Positions 28,582-38,349 of a DNA stretch of 64,000 bases are shown here, in pieces. Source of the stretch: JALONO01 sp038209965 (GTDB taxonomy: Bacteria; Bacteroidota; Bacteroidia; Cytophagales; Thermoflexibacteraceae). The stretch lies in contig JBBQXF010000009.1 of assembly GCA_038209965.1 (NCBI GenBank), forward strand, positions 1-64,000, read 5' to 3'. Positions within the stretch are counted from its first letter, which is position 1; every line of letters starts with the position of its first letter. The position numbers and the translations under genes are program-made. Under the pieces are notes generated by a model. That model searched no databases. It saw only the letters and a list, made by a program, of their open reading frames with translations, and was not told where the DNA came from.

Positions 28582-31302
28582 TTAGGGTGTTTCAGGCAAT
28601 GATCCCAGTGTGCTGCGCCCAAGCACAATGGGCTGTTCTTCGTTCTCGTTTTCACAATCGTGCAGCACCCCCGCCGGATAAACGGTGTGCAGGGTTTCCA
28701 GGGCAATGATCAGTTCGTTCAGTGCCAAGCGATAAGCGGGGGCTTTGTTCCCGACGGTGGCTTGTAGTTTGGCAGCGAGCCAGGCGCGGTACTTCACCTC
28801 AAAGTTGCGCAGGTGCGGGCGGCTCACCCAGCAGATGCGGGCCAAGACATGCGCTGGCAGCTCAGAGCGGATTAATTTTTCTACATAACGGCGAAAATCT
28901 ACATTGGCAAACCTAGTCGTGTAGCCTGGCAAGATTACACTGGCCCGGAAACTGTACGGATCCAGCGGTTTGCAATGATCACAGTCGGGTTCGGTGCAAG
29001 CCGCCAGCCAGCCCTCATCGGTTTGGCCGGGTTCGGGGCGGAGGAGCAGGTGCTCGACCAAAAACAGGGATTCGCCCCCATAAATCAAGGTGGCCAAGAG
29101 CGCATCAATATCGGCCCAAGCCGCTTTTTTGGTGGCAAATTTGGCCGGGGTACGGGCCACGGTATTGTCTTTTGCATCGCGGAGCACGTGCTTGAACCCG
29201 CCACTCACCGGATATACCTCAAACCGCTCTCTGGCGGGCACGGGCAAAAACGCCCGGCGCATGGCGGTTTTGGCGGCGGCTTCGGTGTCAAAAATGCGGG
29301 TGGAAGTGGTAAAAACCCGCTTGAGTGTATCGGCCTCCAACTCATGGAGCCGGAACTTAAACTTGGGCGGGGCACCCTCTTCGGAAGGAAAAACCCGCAT
29401 CACGGTCTGGGCAGTGGCTGCATGGGCACGGTAATCGTTGATTCCGGCCAAGCGGGCCACCCGCCGGGTCACACCCGCCACGTTGTCATTGTTCCACGCT
29501 GGTTGGCCATAATGATAGGCTGTGGCCCGGCAAGTTTGGTGGTATTCGTTCAAAAAATCAGCTTTATCTTGTAAAATCTCTTGGCCATTCCGCTCACCAA
29601 ACAAGGTGTGCATCAACAAGGCATATTCATTAAAGTTTTCGGCAAAACGGGCCAACAAGTGATCCAACAACCGGTTTTTGCGTTCGGGGTTGAGGTCATA
29701 GCCTTCCAGTTGGCGGCCCAGATCGGCCAAGGCGGTGGGCAGATTGGCATGGTCAACGTACAATTCGCCGGCCCCCTCCAGACCGGCCACCACTTGGGAA
29801 AAATAGGTGCGGGGATCGGCAATGTCGGCGGGCTGGGTGCCGAAGAGTTGTTGTACATTGGCCAATTGGGCCAAGTAATTGGCCAATAACTGGTCAAAAA
29901 AGAGCAAGTAAGCCTTCAATTGCTTGGCTTGGGCCTGCCGGGCGGGCGTGGCGGAAGGGCCAAGGCCCCGGCGGCCAATCCCATAGTTATCGGGAAATTC
30001 TTGGCTGATGGACTGGTAAGCCGCCAAATCGTGCACTTCGCCCGCGGGCAAGGGCAAGGGATCGATTTGTTTGCGGTTAGCCTCGTAGGCTTCCCGTTGT
30101 AAGCCAATGAGCTGTTGTATTGCCCGGGCTTTGTCGGTCAGGCTGCCAACGGGGATAATGTCCTTGTAAAACGCCAAGGCTGCTTTGTCCACGCAGAGTT
30201 GGGGCTGGTGGCCCGTGGCAATGTGCAGGCACCAGCGCTCCCCCTCGGGCGTGCTGGTGGCCCATTCGCCGCAGGGCTTGCCCGGGTTTGGCACGAGGGT
30301 GTTGAGCCGTACCTTTTTCACGGCCCGCACCCCAGGAATCCCCATCAGCAAATTGATCAGATCGGAGGCATAAACAACTTGGCGCATGCTGGTTGCGAGC
30401 AATTCTTGATCGACAATGAACCCATTTTTCAACAACGGGCCTTCAAAAATTTGATCAATGCTCAACGGGTTGCCATCGGGATCGGTCTTGGCCCGCATTT
30501 CGGTCAGGGAGTAACGTTTGACGGCCGGGTTGAGGTATTGCTGCACCACTAACAAAATTTGGGCATACACGTCGCTCACTTTGGTCTCGGGCATCAAATC
30601 CACATCGGCACAAAACAGCAAATGTTGGACTGGAACGGGCAACACTTGGTGCAAATCCTCGCACAAATGGCGGTTGGCCAGGTAGGCTTGGCGAACGGCC
30701 GCCATGATCTGCTGCTGCACCTCGAGGTAAGTCAGCGCATTGCCGGCGGCGGCCCTGATTTGCTCGGCAATGAAAAAATCATCGAGATCTAATTTGAGGT
30801 TTAGCAATCCCCGCAGAGCAAACTGGGTTTGGTTGGCCAACGGCACACTGGCCGGCAAGGGAAGGTAGCGGAGTTGCTGGCGTTTGGCGGGGTTGGGATC
30901 GGCGGTCTCGCGGCAGTTGACGTGAATGGTGGGCGAGGCTTGCTCCAGCCAAGCGTTGCGCACCCCGTCCACATCGATGAACAGCTTGCGGTAGTCCAAT
31001 TCACTGACGGGGCAAGTGGGCAGCACCGTTTCCGCCGCCGGGAACGCTTTGTAGAGCGCGGCCAGGCTGCCCGCCGAAGAGGCCAACAGATCCTTGGTGG
31101 GCAGGCTCGTGCGCAGGCCCAGATCCGTGATGGCGTAGCAAAGCATTTCCAGCACGGTAATGCCCGGATCATGGGTGTTGTAGTCGGTCCAGAGGCCACT
31201 GGCAAATTGCTCAATGTAGGCCAGTCCGGCCTTGCGCAGGGCGGCATAGTCCACAGCGAGCTGGGAAGGGGCTTGGTTCGATATGGTGATGCTTTCGGCC
31301 AC
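28582..31302 (-). CDS. eCIS baseplate protein (Afp12-like)
   Basis: 906 residues. The N-terminus carries WTDYNTHDPGITVLEMLCYA and ITDLGLRTSLPTKDLL, the typical opening of the large baseplate proteins of Bacteroidota eCIS. The C-terminus has YVEKLIRSELPAHVLARICW, which recurs at the end of these proteins. It probably forms the baseplate wedge with the Afp11-like protein, whose stop lies only 4 bases upstream of this start. A WTDYNTHDPG motif shared with phage baseplate J proteins supports the call. Confidence 0.85.
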   Translation of the reverse strand: MAESITISNQAPSQLAVDYAALRKAGLAYIEQFASGLWTDYNTHDPGITVLEMLCYAITDLGLRTSLPTKDLLASSAGSLAALYKAFPAAETVLPTCPVSELDYRKLFIDVDGVRNAWLEQASPTIHVNCRETADPNPAKRQQLRYLPLPASVPLANQTQFALRGLLNLKLDLDDFFIAEQIRAAAGNALTYLEVQQQIMAAVRQAYLANRHLCEDLHQVLPVPVQHLLFCADVDLMPETKVSDVYAQILLVVQQYLNPAVKRYSLTEMRAKTDPDGNPLSIDQIFEGPLLKNGFIVDQELLATSMRQVVYASDLINLLMGIPGVRAVKKVRLNTLVPNPGKPCGEWATSTPEGERWCLHIATGHQPQLCVDKAALAFYKDIIPVGSLTDKARAIQQLIGLQREAYEANRKQIDPLPLPAGEVHDLAAYQSISQEFPDNYGIGRRGLGPSATPARQAQAKQLKAYLLFFDQLLANYLAQLANVQQLFGTQPADIADPRTYFSQVVAGLEGAGELYVDHANLPTALADLGRQLEGYDLNPERKNRLLDHLLARFAENFNEYALLMHTLFGERNGQEILQDKADFLNEYHQTCRATAYHYGQPAWNNDNVAGVTRRVARLAGINDYRAHAATAQTVMRVFPSEEGAPPKFKFRLHELEADTLKRVFTTSTRIFDTEAAAKTAMRRAFLPVPARERFEVYPVSGGFKHVLRDAKDNTVARTPAKFATKKAAWADIDALLATLIYGGESLFLVEHLLLRPEPGQTDEGWLAACTEPDCDHCKPLDPYSFRASVILPGYTTRFANVDFRRYVEKLIRSELPAHVLARICWVSRPHLRNFEVKYRAWLAAKLQATVGNKAPAYRLALNELIIALETLHTVYPAGVLHDCENENEEQPIVLGRSTLGSLPETP

Positions 31303-31306
31303 GTGC

Positions 31307-34300
31307 TTAACAGTTTACAAATTCCCGGATGAGGTGGTTGGGGCAAGACACCAGCACCGCCATGGCACTGGACGCACTGACGGTTTCCAGTTCATCGCCC
31401 CCGATTTGGGCATTGCCCACAAAATGTTTAAGTTTGACTTGGGTAACAAAATCAACATATTCCAAGCGCTCGATGAAGTTGATGAGCACGCTCTTGGTCA
31501 GCGTGCCACCGAAGGGCACATCGGCCAAAGTATCAAATGCCCAAGGTGCCAAGTAGGCGGTCAAGGCTTGCCGGAGCACCTTTTGGTGGGTGGCAAAGGC
31601 ATAGCCCCGGACAAAACGCACCTGAAAATCGAGCTGGATCTGTTCATAAACTGGGTTTGCTGTTTTGATCGCCACAAATAGCCCGGCGTGTTGTTGCAAG
31701 AATTGGGTGATTTGCTCCAGCGTGCCCAAGTCCACTTTCGGCTCCAAGGGGTTCACTGCGTTGCGGTTGCGCAGATCGGGGATCACCACCAGCGTGACGT
31801 GGCCGGGGGCCAGCTCATCGAGGGTTTCCCCGGTCAAATGGGTGTGGTTGAGGCATTTGACCTTGTAAACGGCCGGAAATGCCTGCAAAACCAAATGTTC
31901 ATAATCCCAAATGCCCAAGGCGCGTTGTTTGTGGCGCAGCCGCTCGCTCACGCGGGTGCAGAACATGGCTTGATCCTCTTGGGGCTGGCCGCCAAAAGAA
32001 ACATAGGGCTGGGCAATGGATTTGACGGCCCCCAAGCCTTGGCGCGACTTTTTGATCGTATTGGCGGCCAATGGTTGGATATAATGGCTTGGATCATTGT
32101 TGGCATCGCGGAACACCGCCTGGACGGCCTGGGGGTGCAGGGCGATGAATTTGCACACACTGTCAATCGGGGCGGGCCCATGAACTTCGCCCCGGGTTTT
32201 GAGTTCGCCCTTGAGCCAGAGGAGGCCCGGTTCCATCAGCGTATTGTCGGTGGTGGCCTCCGCTGGGAAATAAAACGTGACAATACCCGAAGTGAACAAG
32301 TGGTTACTTGCATCGGCCAATACCTCTTCCTCGGTCAGTTTGCGCCATTGGTTGCTGGCCAACACGCTCCAATCGATCAGGGGGGCTTCCCGCTCGGGAT
32401 TGGCACTCCCCACGGCCATTTGGCAAAGGAGGTTCACCTTTTCGCGCGGGCCAACATTGGTCAAACCCAAGAAAAAAGTCCCTTCGGCTTGGTACTGGGG
32501 CAACAAATAGGTGTGCTGGCGATCTGAATTGTCCAAAAAAGCCAAGCCTTGCCGCAGAAAGGGGTGCTGGTCGGCGTGGCCAAAAGCACCAAGGTGAAAA
32601 AATTGGAGTTGTTGCGCCGTTTGGGTGTAGCTATCCGTCGATGCGTCGATCAGGGAAACCGAATTGGTGGTCGCCTCATAGTCGATCAACAGTTCTTTGG
32701 CCAAAGGGGTGTAGGGCTGGTTGGGAATGGGTTTGTTTTTGTTCTTATTGTCAGGATTTGCGTTGAAGATGATAGTTTCGGTCAATAGTTTGGCGAAGCC
32801 ATTGTGGCCAAAATCTTTTTGGAGCGTGATTTTCAGCAAGTAGTCGTTGGCGGTGGCCGGGGCGCTCGATTGGAGTGGGCGGCTGATCAAGTCCGTCGAC
32901 ATCACATAACCGCCATTGAACAAGAAATAATTGTTGTAGGTGTAATAACTGGGCATCAGGGCCACGATCGGGCTGGCCACCGGCGTGGGTGGGATCGTGA
33001 CCCCCGGCCCAAAACGGCTGAACAGCGCTTGCGTGCCCGAGCTTTGGTTTTTGAGGTTGCCGTTGAGCAGGGCAACATTGGCCGTATAGGCATTGGCATT
33101 GGTGTAAGTGCTGCCATAAGCGGCATAATAGGTAGACCAAGTGGGCAGCCCCACCCATTCAGTGAACCTGACTTTGACCGAGCGCAAGGTCTTGCCCACT
33201 GCCTCGGGACAACCCACATAGCAGGCTGACCCAATGGTGGGGGTAGGCCCAAAAGGCGGAAAAGGTTTTTCGGGGTTGAGCTTGCCAAAGTCGTTTTCCA
33301 CAATCAGGCTCTTTTTCAGGCCAGTTACGGTGGCATCCACCTTGGCATGGGTAATGACTACCCCGGCCAGTAGTGCATAGTCGGCGGTGTCGGCCAGCCA
33401 GGCCCGCAGCATGGGCAACTCGGTCGTGTAATTGCCCTCGAGCTTGGTGGCTTGATAGCCCACCGCCGCTTCCTTCACTTCTGGGCCCAGCCGCACCGTG
33501 AACGCTAGCGATTGGCCACTGACGGTAAAACTGGTTTGGGGAGCATCAATCCACGCTTTTTGGCCGCTCAGTTGGATGTTTAATTTTTTGCCCGCCAAAG
33601 TGACCGGGGCAATGGCGGCAGTGGTAAAAGTGACGGTGATTAGGCGATCGCCCTCGGCCAGCAGCAGCACGGGCGAGGCCAGCGCAAAACCCAACCGAGC
33701 TTCGGGCAGGCCAACGGTGGCGGCCACCGATCCGGCACCGCAGGGCGTGGCCGGGTTGAGCTTTGGCCCGAAGGCATTCCAAGTTGGATCGGCTTCAGGC
33801 AGGGCTTTGGCCACGCCGTCGGCAGTGTTGGCCGCTGGCGCGTAAAATACTTTGCCGCCAGCCGGCCGATAGACCGTGCGCAAATGGGCAATGCCAGCCC
33901 GGTTGACAACCAATTCTTCCTCACTTATATATGTCAGGGGCTGTTTGCCCGCATCTTTGCCGGCATCCAGTTCGATTGCACTGGGCACGATCTGTTCGGC
34001 CATATTTTTGGCCAGTTCAAATACCAAATGTACCCGATCGGGCGTAGGTGGGCGCAAGGCCAATTGCAATACCTCTTGGTAATAAAAATCCAAGTGCCGC
34101 TGGGTAAGTTGGTTCAGGTCGGACTGGACGATGCCAAAGAGCCGCAAAAAGGTCAGCAGCAAGGCAAAATGGGGCTCATAGTCTTGGCGCTGGGCCAGTT
34201 CGGGCTCCAGGTTTTGGGCATCGGCAAAGAACTGCCGATAATCCATCAACTGTTGCCAAGTTTCTCCGTTATCAGCCGCATTGTGCAGATCAAAGAATTT

Positions 34301-34462
34301 TATTCCTATTTTTTCGGCATACTTGGCAGTAAATTCCAGCAGTTCGGGCAGCCCGCGCTCGTCCGTCCCCACGTAGCTGGGCAGCAAGGCGGCCAGTTGA
34401 CGCTGGGCTTGGTTCAGGCCGTCGCGTTGCAAAGGGTTGTGTTCGGGACAATTACTGGACAT
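31307..34462 (-). CDS. eCIS baseplate protein J-like (Afp11-like)
   Basis: 1051 residues. The N-terminus reads RDGLNQAQRQLAALLPSYVG, then LLEFTAKYAEKIGIKFFDL. The C-terminal 220 residues form the baseplate J-like region: ALGIWDYEHLVLQAFPAVYK, PGHVTLVVIPDL, then VRFVRGYAF and PFGGTLTKSVLINFIERLEY. It corresponds to Afp11/gp6-type wedge proteins. The middle (about 200-700) is beta-rich and may hold an inserted domain, which would explain the large size. A 158-base non-coding gap (34463-34620) precedes it in the operon. Confidence 0.87.
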   Translation of the reverse strand: MSSNCPEHNPLQRDGLNQAQRQLAALLPSYVGTDERGLPELLEFTAKYAEKIGIKFFDLHNAADNGETWQQLMDYRQFFADAQNLEPELAQRQDYEPHFALLLTFLRLFGIVQSDLNQLTQRHLDFYYQEVLQLALRPPTPDRVHLVFELAKNMAEQIVPSAIELDAGKDAGKQPLTYISEEELVVNRAGIAHLRTVYRPAGGKVFYAPAANTADGVAKALPEADPTWNAFGPKLNPATPCGAGSVAATVGLPEARLGFALASPVLLLAEGDRLITVTFTTAAIAPVTLAGKKLNIQLSGQKAWIDAPQTSFTVSGQSLAFTVRLGPEVKEAAVGYQATKLEGNYTTELPMLRAWLADTADYALLAGVVITHAKVDATVTGLKKSLIVENDFGKLNPEKPFPPFGPTPTIGSACYVGCPEAVGKTLRSVKVRFTEWVGLPTWSTYYAAYGSTYTNANAYTANVALLNGNLKNQSSGTQALFSRFGPGVTIPPTPVASPIVALMPSYYTYNNYFLFNGGYVMSTDLISRPLQSSAPATANDYLLKITLQKDFGHNGFAKLLTETIIFNANPDNKNKNKPIPNQPYTPLAKELLIDYEATTNSVSLIDASTDSYTQTAQQLQFFHLGAFGHADQHPFLRQGLAFLDNSDRQHTYLLPQYQAEGTFFLGLTNVGPREKVNLLCQMAVGSANPEREAPLIDWSVLASNQWRKLTEEEVLADASNHLFTSGIVTFYFPAEATTDNTLMEPGLLWLKGELKTRGEVHGPAPIDSVCKFIALHPQAVQAVFRDANNDPSHYIQPLAANTIKKSRQGLGAVKSIAQPYVSFGGQPQEDQAMFCTRVSERLRHKQRALGIWDYEHLVLQAFPAVYKVKCLNHTHLTGETLDELAPGHVTLVVIPDLRNRNAVNPLEPKVDLGTLEQITQFLQQHAGLFVAIKTANPVYEQIQLDFQVRFVRGYAFATHQKVLRQALTAYLAPWAFDTLADVPFGGTLTKSVLINFIERLEYVDFVTQVKLKHFVGNAQIGGDELETVSASSAMAVLVSCPNHLIREFVNC

Positions 34463-34620
34463 ATTCTTATCAATAATGTTGGATAAAATTAAATAGTCTT
34501 ACCAGTTAAGTTACCTCTTGCGCAAAATCATTTCGAGGGTTTCCTATTTGCAACGAATTGATCTTGAATGATTTGTAGTCGTAAGCATAGTGATGTTCCA
34601 TTTTGGTGGTGCAACTTCCA

Positions 34621-35037
34621 CTAACCACCGATTTCGCTGCCTTCTACCTTGTAAAATGGATAGACATAATTTCGCCGCGAGTTAGTGGCCCGTACACGGT
34701 ACTGCACCTCAATGAGCAATGTACCCAAACTTTCGGGCGGCTCAGAAACCGACACTTCCAGCAGCTCGATCCGGGCTTCGTGGTACAGAATAGCGGTACT
34801 GACCATGTCTTTGATCCGGGTAATCACGGTGGTGTTCATGGCCTCAAAAACTGAATTGTGGAGGTCGCACCCAAAATCAGGGGTCAACAACCGCTCCCGC
34901 AGGCGCGTGGACAACAAGATGGCCAAGCTCTGCTCAATGTCCCGCACCCCGGCGACCATTTGTACGCCCTGATCCGCTTTGCTGAAAGTGGGGGGAAAGC
35001 TCCAGCCCCGGCCCAAAAAATCGTCTTCCAATGCCAT
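34621..35037 (-). CDS. eCIS baseplate gp25-like protein (Afp9)
   Basis: 138 residues from the ATG giving MALEDDFLGRGWSFPPTF; the open frame extends 14 codons upstream without support. The GPW/gp25 motifs are clear: GRGWSFPPTF, DIEQSLAILLSTRLRERLL and PDFGCDLHNSVFE, with the EPR-like core in the middle. It anchors the wedge at the baseplate hub. The gap from the spike gene is 42 bases. Confidence 0.93.
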   Translation of the reverse strand: MALEDDFLGRGWSFPPTFSKADQGVQMVAGVRDIEQSLAILLSTRLRERLLTPDFGCDLHNSVFEAMNTTVITRIKDMVSTAILYHEARIELLEVSVSEPPESLGTLLIEVQYRVRATNSRRNYVYPFYKVEGSEIGG

Positions 35038-35079
35038 TTTTATGTCTTTTTTATTGCTAAAATATTCAATTTTGTTCAC

Positions 35080-36831
35080 TCAGTTGATCTGGACTAAACT
35101 CCCTTTGACCGTAGCTACCGCACTGCTGCTCACTTCCAGTCCCGCCGAGCCACTGGCCTTGAACTGGGCCGAAGCCGTTTGAGAGATGTTCAACCCGTCC
35201 ATGGTTACGTCATTGGCGGCTTTGAGAATTAAATCTTTGCTACTATCAATCGTGATTCCTTGATCGTTCAATATGATTTTATTGCCATTTTGATCTTGAA
35301 TAGTCAGGCTTTTTTCATCTTCGTCCAGTTTGAGCAGGTTGCCCGCCGGGGTCTCGAGGGTCATTGTTTTTTTCTCATCATCAAAGGTCAATTTCATTTT
35401 ACTGCGCGACACGTAGCCCTTCAATGGGTTTGCCTCATCGGCCTTTATGGGCGCCGGATGCTTGCTGCTGTGCAAAGCCCCCAGCACAATGGGGTTGCTT
35501 GGGTCGTTGTTCACAAACCCCACCACCACTTCGTCGCCGATTTCGGGCCGGAAGAAGAACCCTCGCTCACTGCCCGCATCGAGGCTCACAACCCTGGCAT
35601 AAGTGCCCTCATCAGAGCTACTAATGGCTGGAAGGCGCACCAACATCCGCTCTTCCCCCGACGGATCGCCGGCAAGGCCCGTGACCACGCCAATTTGGAG
35701 GCCGGACACCATTGGCCGCAAACCGCTGGCGGCTGGCGAGCTCACGGTAAATTCATTGACAAACCAGCGGGGATTTAAGCCAAACTGGGTATCAGTTAGC
35801 CATTGACCGTTTTCCAGCCGGTGGCTCACGCCCGTTACAAGTACTTGGCCATTGAAACGTTCGCCCACCCCACTCAGCTCAATCAGGTCGCCCGGCTTCA
35901 AGTCGCCGTTGCCGTAACACTGCACCCGCCCCCGGATCTTGGCCAGGCGTCGCTTTAGCAAAGCGGCATCGGCCCAAGTTTGTAGCTCTTCCGGGGGCAA
36001 TTGTCCCGCATGTTGCAGTAGCGGGCTGGCCGACAGGGCTTCGGCCACCGTTTTGGCGGATAGATTGCCTTGCTCGGCCCAATTCGGCTCAGTGGCCTCC
36101 GTTTCGACGGTGGCCAGATCGGCGGGGTTCCAAGCCACCGTTTTGAGATCAAGTACCTGATCCCGCGCATCCATTTCGGCCTCGAAAGCCAGCATGGTGG
36201 CCCCAAACTGCAAGCCCAGCACTGGTTTTTGGTCAAAGTTGGGTTTAGCGATGGTCAGCTTGCCGTCGTCCACGAAGCAAAGTTGGCCATTGGCTTCGGC
36301 CCGCATGACCACATAATCCCAGTCAGTCGTGTCATATTGGATCAACTCTGGGTGAGCGAAAGCGGTGGCCTCGGCCTCAATGGCCAGATCGGCGTAAGAT
36401 TGCCCGATTTCTTCGGCGGCTTCCGAATCCTTTTTATTGGTAAAATAACGCTGACGGGCGGTCAGGGTGGTTTTGACCAACGCATCCTTGCACACGACCT
36501 TGAGCCGGGTGCTGCCGCTGGACAGGGCTTCGATCCCGTGTTTAACCACCAGCCCCTTGAAAATTATTTTTTCAATCCCCTGATACCCCGCCCAAATTTC
36601 CAAGGCTTTACCGGGCACGAACAACTCTTGGTTGCTCACCAAAAAATCGCCCGCGGCGGCATCGCCATCCTTGATCAGCAGGTGGGCCGTTGGTATCCGG
36701 TTCACCTCCTTTTGCACCCGCACCGACAACACTTGGTAAGTTTTGGCCAAGGCTGCGCCCCCTACTTTGATGGAGTAGGTGGGTAGATCGCGGGGGGCAG
36801 GCGTGGTCAACTGGCGCGGATTCTCGGTCAT
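35080..36831 (-). CDS. eCIS spike protein (VgrG/gp5-gp27-like, Afp8)
   Basis: 583 residues. A gp27-like hub covers about 15-370. A gp5-type OB domain lies around 395-470, with the classic VRLPAISSSDEGTYARVV, RPEIGDEVVVGFVNNDP and IVLGALHSSKHP. The last 100 residues are a beta-helix-like needle with short repeats (MTLETPAGNLLKLDEDEKSL, IILNDQGITIDSSKDLILKA). It forms the trimeric central spike. No PAAR tip gene is seen, so the needle end may be uncapped or capped by something else. Confidence 0.93.
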   Translation of the reverse strand: MTENPRQLTTPAPRDLPTYSIKVGGAALAKTYQVLSVRVQKEVNRIPTAHLLIKDGDAAAGDFLVSNQELFVPGKALEIWAGYQGIEKIIFKGLVVKHGIEALSSGSTRLKVVCKDALVKTTLTARQRYFTNKKDSEAAEEIGQSYADLAIEAEATAFAHPELIQYDTTDWDYVVMRAEANGQLCFVDDGKLTIAKPNFDQKPVLGLQFGATMLAFEAEMDARDQVLDLKTVAWNPADLATVETEATEPNWAEQGNLSAKTVAEALSASPLLQHAGQLPPEELQTWADAALLKRRLAKIRGRVQCYGNGDLKPGDLIELSGVGERFNGQVLVTGVSHRLENGQWLTDTQFGLNPRWFVNEFTVSSPAASGLRPMVSGLQIGVVTGLAGDPSGEERMLVRLPAISSSDEGTYARVVSLDAGSERGFFFRPEIGDEVVVGFVNNDPSNPIVLGALHSSKHPAPIKADEANPLKGYVSRSKMKLTFDDEKKTMTLETPAGNLLKLDEDEKSLTIQDQNGNKIILNDQGITIDSSKDLILKAANDVTMDGLNISQTASAQFKASGSAGLEVSSSAVATVKGSLVQIN

Positions 36832-36842
36832 TGTGGTAGCCG

Positions 36843-37553
36843 TTAGCTGGTTTTGCGGATCGGGGGAAAGAACAATTGTTGGCCGACGGTTAGTTGGCGA
36901 AAATTGATTAAATTATTTACTTTAGCGATCTCGCGATACAGGGTAGCATCCCCGTAGATCCGGAAACACATCAGGGGCAGGTTATCGCCCTCGGCCACGG
37001 TGCGCAAGTGGGTCAGGTCGGGGGAGTTGGCGTTTTCCTGGGCCACCCGCAAGTCGTCGGCGATGGTCTCGGTGAACGATGCCTTGGCAATGGCCCGCAC
37101 GGGCGAGCCGTCGGGTTTGAACAGTTTATAGGTAATACCCAGCTTATCCAGTTTGCACTTGAAAAGCAGTTTGCCCCATTCCAATTTGACAAATGGCGGT
37201 TGGTGGGTATCGCCAAGGTAGTAGAATACTGTTTTTTTGAACTGTTCCACCTGTTCCCACACGCCCTCATTGGTGCTTGCGCTCAGGGGCAGGGCAAGCC
37301 CGCCGACATTGAGTGCCCCGGTAGAATCAAACAAGAATTCAAACGCCAATTTCCGGGGCAACATCCGGGAGAGGGTACTTTGATTGCCACTGGTTCCGGC
37401 CGCTTGTTCTTGGTTTTGCTGGATTTCGTAGTTGAGCGTATAGGTCTCGGGGTTGATCACGGCCACATATACTTGGCCGGAGGCTTCACTGAAGCCACTG
37501 TCCAGATAGCCTGTGAGGGTCATCTTTTTGAGTTCACCGAGAGAATTGAACAT
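36843..37553 (-). CDS. eCIS LysM-containing hub adaptor (Afp7-like)
   Basis: 236 residues. The main domain resembles the T4 gp53/Afp7 type tube-baseplate adaptor (KLAFEFLFDSTGALNV, FVKLEWGKLLFKCKLDKLGI). A C-terminal LysM (about 180-232) reads HLRTVAEGDNLPLMCFRIYG then VNNLINFRQLTVGQQLFFPP. In eCIS and phages this protein joins spike and tube, and the LysM packs in the baseplate rather than acting as a wall hydrolase. The stop lies 11 bases upstream of the spike start. Confidence 0.9.
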   Translation of the reverse strand: MFNSLGELKKMTLTGYLDSGFSEASGQVYVAVINPETYTLNYEIQQNQEQAAGTSGNQSTLSRMLPRKLAFEFLFDSTGALNVGGLALPLSASTNEGVWEQVEQFKKTVFYYLGDTHQPPFVKLEWGKLLFKCKLDKLGITYKLFKPDGSPVRAIAKASFTETIADDLRVAQENANSPDLTHLRTVAEGDNLPLMCFRIYGDATLYREIAKVNNLINFRQLTVGQQLFFPPIRKTS

Positions 37554-37624
37554 AAGGGGGATCAGTTATCAATCATAAAACAATGCACCCTGCCCACCAG
37601 CCAGCCGACTGGTCCGTTGGTGCT

Positions 37625-37780
37625 TTAGCGTTCGTCCTTTTCTTGCAAAATGGCCAGTACTTGCGCCACACACTGCTCCACTAGCTGCTGCACTTCGGCT
37701 GCCGGTACCGGGCCCGTTGGGGCAGTGGCATTGGGGTCAATGGTGGCCCGGATGGTAAGTTCCTTGATCACAATGGGCAT
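37625..37780 (-). CDS. DUF5908 small eCIS protein (Afp6-like)
   Basis: 51 residues starting MPIVIKELTIRATIDPN, the signature start of DUF5908, ending in a charged amphipathic helix. Upstream codons in the open frame are not supported. Proteins of this size occur between tube and LysM adaptor in eCIS loci, the position held here; Afp6 is thought to be an assembly helper. The 71-base gap on its 3' side has no other gene. Confidence 0.75.
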   Translation of the reverse strand: MPIVIKELTIRATIDPNATAPTGPVPAAEVQQLVEQCVAQVLAILQEKDER

Positions 37781-37897
37781 AACATTTGCAGTTTTGGGGT
37801 CAAAAATGGTTGATTGGCCAGTTTGGTCAAGCAGAGCAGTCAGCATTTGTCTAGGGCACACCATCGATCATTCATCTATTTGCCCAAGCCAACTGCT

Positions 37898-38347
37898 TTA
37901 TATCCGGATCGTTTGGTAATAGCGATAAGTGAGCGTGAGCGTTTCGATGGCCACCGTGCTTTTTTCCGCATCAAAGCCCGAGATGTCCCACTTTTTGGGC
38001 AAAGCATGGACCACATACCACGTAAAGAGCGGAATATGCTGATCATTGAGCAGCGACACAATCAAATTCACGGGCTGGAACTCGAACGCCTCGAAGGCGT
38101 TTTTGCACCACAAGTGAATGCCCGACCCGACAAACATGCCGCGCTTGAGCACCAGATCACCGTACTTGGCCCGCAGGGGCAGTTGGTGCTCAAAGCGGTT
38201 TTCGCCCCCTTCTTTGATGCTTTCCATCTGCATTTCCACATTCAGGCCCGAAACTTCCTGAAAGCGGACATCTTGGACAGTTTGCGGGAAGAGCTCAAAG
38301 CCGACCAAAAAATGAAAACCCGTAGCTGGATACGTAAAACCGGTCAT
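37898..38347 (-). CDS. eCIS tube-type protein 2 (Afp5-like)
   Basis: 149 residues with the phage-tube fold motifs: FQEVSGLNVEMQMESIKEGG, then LVLKRGMFVGSGIHLWCKNA, LIVSLLNDQHIPLFTWYVVH and a final IETLTLTYRYYQ. It is a diverged paralogue of the neighbouring tube gene, whose stop is 2 bases upstream. In Afp/PVC the second tube-type protein (Afp5) forms the first layer on the hub, which fits its place next to the DUF5908 and LysM genes. Confidence 0.9.
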   Translation of the reverse strand: MTGFTYPATGFHFLVGFELFPQTVQDVRFQEVSGLNVEMQMESIKEGGENRFEHQLPLRAKYGDLVLKRGMFVGSGIHLWCKNAFEAFEFQPVNLIVSLLNDQHIPLFTWYVVHALPKKWDISGFDAEKSTVAIETLTLTYRYYQTIRI

Positions 38348-38349
38348 GA

